This document shows positions 41,739 through 46,927 of a stretch of 46,927 bases of DNA, piece by piece. The notes below the pieces were generated by a model that saw only the letters and a program-made list of their open reading frames with translations, had not been told where the DNA came from and made no database searches. Both the position numbers and the translations under genes were made by a program. The stretch's first letter is position 1, and every line of letters starts with the position of its first letter. The stretch is from Thermodesulfatator atlanticus DSM 21156. Lineage in GTDB: Bacteria > Desulfobacterota > Thermodesulfobacteria > Thermodesulfobacteriales > Thermodesulfatatoraceae. The DNA lies in contig NZ_ATXH01000019.1 of assembly GCF_000421585.1 (NCBI RefSeq), forward strand, positions 1 to 46,927, given 5' to 3'.

Positions 41739-42500
41739 TCAACACTTTTCAGCGCTTATGATTTCAGGGTTTAACGGCTCAAGATAATCGCCGCCCATCT
41801 TTACCAGAAGAACGCCTGCTTTGTTTGCCAGGTTCTTCAGGTCTTCAGGGACACGTAATGCCGCAAGGATGGGGATAATTCTTTGTCCTCTGGCAAGGCT
41901 TGCGTGGTTTACGAAAAAATCCAGGGCGTCTTTTAGCTGGCTAAAGTCATCAGCGCGTGCCTGGCTTTTTACTTCGGCTATCCAAATGGTTTCCTGGCCG
42001 TTTTTATCTGTGGTTATTACAATAACGTCAAATTGCCGCTTTCTACCTTTAGGGCCTGTTTCGTAATCAAAGAACCTTTCTTTGATTTGGTGGCCAAATT
42101 GTTTGATAAGATACGGGATCCCTGGACCAAAAATGTCTTCTGCAAGGGTCCCCAAACGCTGGGCAAGCTCTGCCCAGCGTTTGTTACTTTCGTCTTTGAA
42201 TTTGTGCATTTCATCCTTGAAGTCTTTCATTTCATTTTTGAATGCCAGCATCTCGTCCTTGAAAACTTTCATTTCGTCTTTGAAGGCCTTCATCTCGTCC
42301 TTGAAGTCTTTCATTTCGTCTTTGAACTCTTTGAATTCGCGGGACAATTGTTCGTGGGCTTTGCGAAGCTCAAGGGTTGCCATGAGGTTATCTGTTGAAA
42401 TTTGGCGAAGTATTTCCAGCTCGCGCATGCTGCGGTCAACTTTTTCTTCGTTGTAGCCTAGTCTTTTTTCAATTTCTTTAATTGCTTCCTGAGTTTGCAT
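41739..42500 (-). CDS. Coiled-coil PD-(D/E)XK nuclease-like protein, heptad repeats
   Basis: The 253-aa protein has an N-terminal helix (to about residue 55), seven FKDEMKD heptads (about residues 59-107), then a nuclease-like domain: Glu121 in GTLAEDIF, Asp158 in RQFDVIVIT and Glu176-x-Lys178 in IWIAEVKSQ. This E...D...ExK series is the PD-(D/E)XK active site. From memory, similar proteins are listed as DUF3782. A paralogue with 11-residue repeats fills 1-534. Whether it is a DNA nuclease in repair or defence is unknown; no methylase or toxin partner is adjacent. A GGGGGC site lies before the ATG. Confidence 0.85.
   Translation of the reverse strand: MQTQEAIKEIEKRLGYNEEKVDRSMRELEILRQISTDNLMATLELRKAHEQLSREFKEFKDEMKDFKDEMKAFKDEMKVFKDEMLAFKNEMKDFKDEMHKFKDESNKRWAELAQRLGTLAEDIFGPGIPYLIKQFGHQIKERFFDYETGPKGRKRQFDVIVITTDKNGQETIWIAEVKSQARADDFSQLKDALDFFVNHASLARGQRIIPILAALRVPEDLKNLANKAGVLLVKMGGDYLEPLNPEIISAEKC
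42180..42326 (-). repeat. 21-bp tandem repeat coding heptads
   Basis: Seven consecutive 21-base units on the minus strand code FKDEMKD-like heptads (Phe at the same register, FKDEMKA, FKDEMKV, FKDEMLA, FKNEMKD, FKDEMHK and FKDESNK). They are more diverged than the 33-bp units at 57-408. The gain or loss of a unit would keep the frame. Confidence 0.9.
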
Positions 42501-42539
42501 TTTTGCCCCCTGAAAAGGCTTTATAAAGAGCTTACCATA

Positions 42540-43751
42540 CTAACCATAGAGTCGGCCAATTTGAGCGGGAGTTTTAGTGACAATTTCTTCAAGAAGGGCT
42601 TTGGGGTCCTTTTTTTCTGTTGGAATTATCAAGAGATCAGCCCTGGCACCCTGGCCAATGAAGCCTACGCCGTTGCGTTTTAGCGCCTTAGCCCCCCAGA
42701 GGGTTGCCATTTTGAGGATGACTTCTGCTGGTATTTTTGGAAAAAACTGTCTTACCGCAGCCATTTCTGCAAAAATTGATAGCTGGTCATTGCTTGCCAG
42801 GCTATCAGTCCCAAGGCAGGGCTTAAGGCCGAGGTCAAGCATTTTTTCAACTTTGGGAAGCCCCACCCCTAAAAAAGTGTTGCTACGCAGGCAAAGACAG
42901 GGCTTTGCCCTTTTTTTGGCAAGCAGTGCCAGTTCGTCTTCGGTGGCCTGGCAAAGGTGGACACAAATCGTATCCTCATCAAGGATGTTCAAGCGGTCAA
43001 GATAATGCACCGGGCTTAACCCAGGGGCCACAAAATTAGACGGCCACTGGCCCCTTTCTTCAAGGAGTTCTTTTATAGGGCCGCGGCCAAACCTTAAAAA
43101 TTCTACTTCTTCTTGAGACTCTGCCACGTGTAAAGAAAAGGGAAGCTTGTATTTCTGGGTCCAGCCCTTGATAGCCTGCATGAGGATAGGTGAGACAGTG
43201 TAAGGCGCATGCGGTGCAAGGCTCATGGTAATTTTAGGATCACTTAAATTTTCTTTGAGGAAGTCTTTGAGATTGGTGTGTCCTTTAAAGTCGATTACTT
43301 CCCGGAAAAAAACTGCCAAAAAAGGGGACTCTCGCAAAAGGGGGACAGAAAGCCCGGTGTTTCCGTGATCTCCGATGAGGCCGATCCCGTTTTGCCAGGC
43401 CTCTTTTAGGGCCTGGCGTGCAGAGGAAACGTATTCCTCTGCGGAAATCTCTTGGCGAATGCGAATGAGGTTTTTTATCCAGCCAACAAAAGACCCCGAG
43501 GGCGTCAGTCGCCATTTTAGTGCGGAAAGTTCGATGTGGGCGTGCGCATTTACCAGGGCCGGCAAAAGGGCAACTTCCCCAAGGTCTATCTCTTCCCCCA
43601 GAAAACCCTTGCGCACCTGCTCATAAGGGCCGCACTCAAGGATTTCGCCTTCTTTGGTAAGGACGGCGGCATTTTCAATGGGCGGGTCGGTAACAGGGAA
43701 AATGTATTTTGCGCGGTAAATAGTTGGTCCTTTAGAAATGCGAAGTTCCAT
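42540..43751 (-). CDS. mqnX: Amidohydrolase, probable aminofutalosine deaminase
   Basis: The 403-aa protein is an amidohydrolase of the cytosine deaminase/S-adenosylhomocysteine deaminase type. Metal-ligand motifs are NAHAHIELS (about 67-75), LAPHAPYTVS, SLHVAESQEE, VHLCQATEDE and CLGTDSLASND. It ends with GFIGQGARADLLIIP. It lies 6 bases after mqnC and reads in the same direction, and a deaminase is the missing step that turns aminofutalosine into futalosine. I therefore assign it as the aminofutalosine deaminase; other nucleoside deaminases of the family are possible. It precedes the nuclease-like gene by 39 bases. Confidence 0.78.
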   Translation of the reverse strand: MELRISKGPTIYRAKYIFPVTDPPIENAAVLTKEGEILECGPYEQVRKGFLGEEIDLGEVALLPALVNAHAHIELSALKWRLTPSGSFVGWIKNLIRIRQEISAEEYVSSARQALKEAWQNGIGLIGDHGNTGLSVPLLRESPFLAVFFREVIDFKGHTNLKDFLKENLSDPKITMSLAPHAPYTVSPILMQAIKGWTQKYKLPFSLHVAESQEEVEFLRFGRGPIKELLEERGQWPSNFVAPGLSPVHYLDRLNILDEDTICVHLCQATEDELALLAKKRAKPCLCLRSNTFLGVGLPKVEKMLDLGLKPCLGTDSLASNDQLSIFAEMAAVRQFFPKIPAEVILKMATLWGAKALKRNGVGFIGQGARADLLIIPTEKKDPKALLEEIVTKTPAQIGRLYG

Positions 43752-43757
43752 TAGCTT

Positions 43758-44816
43758 TCAGGATATAAGGGTGTAGTCCATGCGGCGCCTGCGGGGCTCA
43801 TAGCCAGCATCCCGGATAATGCGTTCTATTTCGTCAACACTAAGCCGGTGTGAGACCCCGGCAGCCGCTACCACATTTTCTTCTATCATGGTGCTGCCAA
43901 AATCATTGGCTCCGAACTCAAGGGCTACCTGGGCAACTTTGGGCCCCTGGGTCACCCAGGAGGCCTGGATATTTTTGACATTGTCGAGAAAAATGCGCGA
44001 AAGAGCAAGCATGCTGAGATACTCAACAGGCATAACCTTGGGGACGTCTATTTCCGTATTTCCGGGCTGGAAAGGCCAAGGGATAAAGGCGGTAAAGCCG
44101 CCGGTTTCATCCTGAAGGTCTCTTATGCGTTTTAGGTGTTCTATTCTGTCTTCAATGGTTTCTAAATGCCCAAACATCATCGTGGCTGTGGTTTTAAGGC
44201 CAAGTCTATGGGCCGTGCGCATAACCTCAAGCCATTTTTCAGCAGAACATTTGTTGGGAGAAACTTTTTTTCTTATGCGGTCAACGAGAATTTCTGCCCC
44301 ACCGCCTGGAATAGAATTAAGCCCGGCCTTGATAAGCTCCCTTAAGACCTCTTCGATGGTTTCCCCTGATATCTCTGAAAAATGGACTATCTCTGGCGGG
44401 GAAAAGCCGTGAATATGAATTTCTGGGAATTTTTTCTTTATGCTTTGCAGCATCTCCACATAAAAAGAAAAAGGAAGCTCTGGGTGCAGGCCTCCTTGAA
44501 GAAGAATCTGAACCCCTCCAAGGGCTAAGGTTTCTTCTATTTTGCGAAAGAGCTCTTCCTGGGAAAGGACAAAACCGCCTTCTTTTCCTGGCGGACGATA
44601 GTAGGCACAGAACTTACACCCTGAGATGCAAATATTGGTGTAGTTTATGTTGCGGTCGATTATGTAGGTCACAATGCGCTCAGGATGAATTCTGAACCGC
44701 ACTTCACGGGCAAGGGCGCCAAGCTCAAAAAAAGACGCCTCTCGCCACAGGGTAAGGGCCTCTTCAGGGGAGATCCTTTTGCCAATACGGACTTTTTCAA
44801 TGATTTTTTCTTTCAT
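43758..44816 (-). CDS. mqnC: Cyclic dehypoxanthine futalosine synthase (radical SAM)
   Basis: I start at ATG 44816-44814 (352 aa); a TTG at 44852 would add 12 residues. The radical SAM cysteines are C63, C67, C70 in TNICISGCKFCAYYRPPG. MqnC markers follow: VQILLQGGLHPELPFSFYVE, IHGFSPPEIVHFSEISG, KAGLNSIPGGGAEILVDRIR, TATMMFGHLETIEDRIEHL and NIQASWVTQG. It makes cyclic de-hypoxanthinyl futalosine, the third step of the pathway. The IPGGGAEILVDRIR and FIPWPFQPGNT features set it apart from MqnE at 24388-25473. Confidence 0.92.
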   Translation of the reverse strand: MKEKIIEKVRIGKRISPEEALTLWREASFFELGALAREVRFRIHPERIVTYIIDRNINYTNICISGCKFCAYYRPPGKEGGFVLSQEELFRKIEETLALGGVQILLQGGLHPELPFSFYVEMLQSIKKKFPEIHIHGFSPPEIVHFSEISGETIEEVLRELIKAGLNSIPGGGAEILVDRIRKKVSPNKCSAEKWLEVMRTAHRLGLKTTATMMFGHLETIEDRIEHLKRIRDLQDETGGFTAFIPWPFQPGNTEIDVPKVMPVEYLSMLALSRIFLDNVKNIQASWVTQGPKVAQVALEFGANDFGSTMIEENVVAAAGVSHRLSVDEIERIIRDAGYEPRRRRMDYTLIS

Positions 44817-44891
44817 GTCTTCATGGGTAGCAGCGGAAAAGCTAAGCGTCAATGTAGCATATTAGTTTATCAATGTTAGAATTTCCTTTCC

Positions 44892-46172
44892 ATGATGAAG
44901 CTGCCTTTGCGGGAAGAAATTTATTTTGCAGATCTTCATATCCATAGCCGTTATTCCCGGGCCACCAGCAAAGACATGACTATCCCTACTCTTGCCCAGG
45001 TTGCCCGGGCCAAAGGGCTTTCGGTTGTGGCCACGGGAGACTTTACCCATCCAGATTATGTGTCAGAGCTTGAGGAATATCTCATCCCTGCGCCAGAAGA
45101 AGGGCTTTATGTTTTTCGTGAAGACCCTGATGGCGTGCGCTTTATCTTGAGTGCGGAAATCTCAAACATCTTTTCTCAGGCAGGGAAGAAAAACCGTCGG
45201 GTGCATACGGTTGTCCTTGCCCCGAGTCTCAGGGTGGTAAAAGAGATAAATCGAGCTCTTGTGAGGCTTGGGAACCTTACCTCTGATGGCAGACCCATGT
45301 TTGGCTTTCCTGTTAAAGACCTGGTCAAGATCTTGCGTCAGATTTCTCCTGACGTAATCATTATTCCGGCACACATTTGGACACCCTGGTATTCCCTTTT
45401 TGGGGCCTTCTCTGGTTTTGATTCCATAGAAGAATGCTTTGAAGAAGAAACTGAGCACATCCACGCCCTTGAAACAGGCCTTTCTTCAGATCCGGCCATG
45501 AACTGGCGCCTTTCCATGCTTGACCGCTATACCCTGGTTTCTAACTCTGATGCCCACTCCCCTTCCAAGCTAGCCCGAGAAGCAAACGCCTTTTACGGAA
45601 AACCAAGCTACCAGGGTATAAAAGAGGCCCTTTTGAAAGACAACCTGGCATTCACCATTGAGTTCTATCCCGCAGAAGGCAAGTACCATTACGACGGCCA
45701 CCGAAATTGTGGGGTTTCTTTTTCACCAGAAGAAACCCTGGCCCATGGCGGGAAATGCCCGGTGTGTGGAGAACCTGTTACCGTTGGGGTAATGCATCGG
45801 GTGGTAGAGCTTGCCGACAGACCTGCAGGGTATAAACCTCCTGATAAGCCGCAAGCACTGCACCTTGTGCCGCTTCAGGAGATAATAGCCGAGGCCCTGG
45901 GTAAAGGGCCACAGACCCAGGCAGTGCTTAAAACCTATAAGCAAATCCTTGAAATGGCAGGCCCAGAGCTAGACATTTTGCTATACAAAAGTCTTGAAGA
46001 ACTAAAAGAACTTCTGCCCGAACGTATTGTGGAAGGGATTTCCCGGGTGCGCCAGGGCAGGCTTTACATCAAACCTGGTTTTGACGGGGTCTATGGCAAG
46101 ATTCGCATCTTTGAACCCGACGAAGAAGAACCTGCTTCCCCTCCCCCCAAACAAAAAAGCCTTTTTGCTTAA
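44892..46172 (+). CDS. Endonuclease Q family protein (PHP domain)
   Basis: The 426-aa protein has an N-terminal PHP phosphoesterase domain with DLHIHSRYSRATSKDM (residues about 12-27), ATGDFTHPDY, LSAEISNIF and SNSDAHSPSKLAREANAFYG. A zinc-finger (CGVSFSPEE ... CPVCGEPVTVGVMHR) follows, and a C-terminal helix-hairpin-like region (LPERIVEGISRVRQGRL). This layout is that of endonuclease Q (EndoQ) of Thermococcales and some bacteria, which nicks DNA 5' to deaminated bases such as hypoxanthine and uracil. Deamination is faster at high temperature, in line with the organism. It is divergent from mqnC by 75 bases. Confidence 0.85.
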   Translation: MMKLPLREEIYFADLHIHSRYSRATSKDMTIPTLAQVARAKGLSVVATGDFTHPDYVSELEEYLIPAPEEGLYVFREDPDGVRFILSAEISNIFSQAGKKNRRVHTVVLAPSLRVVKEINRALVRLGNLTSDGRPMFGFPVKDLVKILRQISPDVIIIPAHIWTPWYSLFGAFSGFDSIEECFEEETEHIHALETGLSSDPAMNWRLSMLDRYTLVSNSDAHSPSKLAREANAFYGKPSYQGIKEALLKDNLAFTIEFYPAEGKYHYDGHRNCGVSFSPEETLAHGGKCPVCGEPVTVGVMHRVVELADRPAGYKPPDKPQALHLVPLQEIIAEALGKGPQTQAVLKTYKQILEMAGPELDILLYKSLEELKELLPERIVEGISRVRQGRLYIKPGFDGVYGKIRIFEPDEEEPASPPPKQKSLFA

Positions 46173-46226
46173 TTTGCCCAAAAATTTGCTACAATAAAAA
46201 GTAAAGTCAAGGCAGGAGGAAAACAA

Positions 46227-46829
46227 ATGAGATATTTAATTTTTCTTCTGTCTTGCCTTATATTTTTTTCTTCACAGGCCCTGGGAGAATGGGTAATTGA
46301 TCCTCTTCACGGAATTAGGGTTGATCTCCCCCCAGCTTATACTTTGAACGTTCGCTCCGCAGAGGGGCGTATCATTTTAAGATGTCTTGATAGACCTGGT
46401 GGCATAGTAATTTTCCCCCTTAAAAATCCCAAGAAAGCCGACGAAGCTTATCTTTTAAGAGTTCTTTCGCTGCCGTTTTATAAGCAGGGAGAAGTCTTTT
46501 TCAAGACTAACAAGAATTTTTCGCTGGCCTTAGTTAAGGCTCCTTATCTTTCTTTTTCTCCTTATTTTGACCAGGGCTTTATTTTTCGGCTTTACTTAAA
46601 AGGCCTGGCAAACCAAGAAACACGAGCAGCGCTGATGCTAACCAGGGGCAAAAAGTATAGTCTTGCGGTGCTTTTTTTGCCACCACCTGGAGAATCTCTT
46701 GAGAGACTTTTCAAGCTTTATAGTTCCTTTAAATGGGAAAAACCCACGGTTCCCTTTAAGCGCATAGAGGTGCGAAGCAAGCTTTTTGAAATTCCGGCTC
46801 TCTGGATTGATATTCCCAAGGGCTTGTAG
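46227..46829 (+). CDS. Unknown exported protein (200 aa)
   Basis: The protein has a clear signal peptide (residues 1 to about 20, IFLLSCLIFFSSQALG, likely cut before EWVIDP) and a beta-rich body (GIRVDLPPAYTLNVRSAEGR, IFPLKNPKKADEAYLLRVLS). CAGGAGG is before the ATG. There is no cysteine pattern or further membrane segment, so it is probably periplasmic. I do not recognise it. It follows endonuclease Q after 54 bases and may share its promoter or have its own. Confidence 0.7.
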   Translation: MRYLIFLLSCLIFFSSQALGEWVIDPLHGIRVDLPPAYTLNVRSAEGRIILRCLDRPGGIVIFPLKNPKKADEAYLLRVLSLPFYKQGEVFFKTNKNFSLALVKAPYLSFSPYFDQGFIFRLYLKGLANQETRAALMLTRGKKYSLAVLFLPPPGESLERLFKLYSSFKWEKPTVPFKRIEVRSKLFEIPALWIDIPKGL

Positions 46830-46880
46830 TGCTACCCAAAATACCGGACACTTTTGGGCCTCATCTTGAGGAGACATCAT

Positions 46881-46927
46881 TTAAGCTGCCTCCCTGTATC
46901 TTCCCTCATAATATCTTGCCTCAAATT
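46881..46927 (-). CDS. C-terminal end of a possible gene at the window edge
   Basis: On the minus strand the frame FEARYYEGRYREAA ends in TAA at 46883-46881 and is open to the edge. The composition (charged and Tyr-rich) is that of a protein end, possibly of a transposase, but 14 residues are too few to name a family. The 50 bases on its 3' side (ACCGGACACTTTTGGG near 46845) could be an insertion-sequence end; no terminal repeat partner is visible. Confidence 0.25.
   Translation of the reverse strand, partial: FEARYYEGRYREAA

Noticed and set aside
35863-44816. A single ten-kilobase operon for menaquinone synthesis
   Set aside because: The futalosine genes are mixed with purF, tldD, a PfkB kinase and others, and gaps exist at 42501-42539; co-transcription of all is not supported.

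Overview
The window is chromosomal DNA from a thermophilic, anaerobic, sulfate-reducing bacterium. The gene set fits Thermodesulfobacteria (Thermodesulfatator-like); this is inference, since no rRNA or marker placement is possible here. Supporting genes are dissimilatory-type sulfate adenylyltransferase (sat), heme synthesis by the siroheme route (ahbD), menaquinone by the futalosine route (mqnE, mqnC, a probable aminofutalosine deaminase and a UbiD-type decarboxylase), a methylenetetrahydrofolate reductase fused to a cysteine-rich Wood-Ljungdahl-type domain, and endonuclease Q. I see no tRNA, rRNA, CRISPR array, complete insertion sequence or prophage. Genes are densely packed, often with 1-4 base overlaps.

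Layout. (1) 1-534: 3'-truncated gene on the minus strand for a coiled-coil protein built from 33-bp tandem repeats, followed by about 340 bp without a clear gene. (2) 874-1644: an orphan livG. (3) 1620-9370 (minus): one tight run speE, Fe-S flavoprotein, nitroreductase, DUF4390, ntrY, ntrX, metF. (4) 9371-9660: divergent control region with an inverted repeat and duplicated TATAAAAG elements, driving sat plus an unknown 118-aa gene. (5) 11441-17266: plus-strand run namZ-like, DHH phosphoesterase, fmdB, glgC-like, ptsH, ptsI, entered through a perfect 24-nt palindrome. (6) 17263-21852: small unknown genes, ahbD, ribF, DUF2760, carA. (7) 21968-25473: gyrA and mqnE, tail to tail. (8) 25502-35831: a plus-strand exopolysaccharide operon of the XrtA/PEP-CTERM-associated type (SLBB export protein, outer-membrane barrel, Wzz, AAA ATPase, tyrosine kinase, sugar-phosphate transferase), preceded by an HNH gene and followed by glmS, a nucleotide-sugar epimerase and an unknown 182-aa Rossmann-like protein. 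(9) 35863-44816 (minus): ubiD-like decarboxylase, purF, tldD, a PfkB kinase, a zinc phospholipase C-like protein, a PD-(D/E)XK coiled-coil protein, aminofutalosine deaminase and mqnC. (10) 44892-46829: endonuclease Q and an exported unknown protein, then a possible gene end at the right edge.

How the genes work together: sat starts sulfate respiration, the futalosine genes supply menaquinone, AhbD supplies heme for cytochromes, and the MetF fusion belongs to C1/acetyl-CoA metabolism. GlmS and the epimerase feed sugar precursors into the surface polysaccharide operon. The least explained elements are the two related coiled-coil nuclease-like genes (1-534 and 41739-42500), which share a nuclease-like C-terminus but carry coiled coils of different periodicity (11 versus 7 residues); the unknown partner of sat; and the unknown gene coupled to the epimerase.
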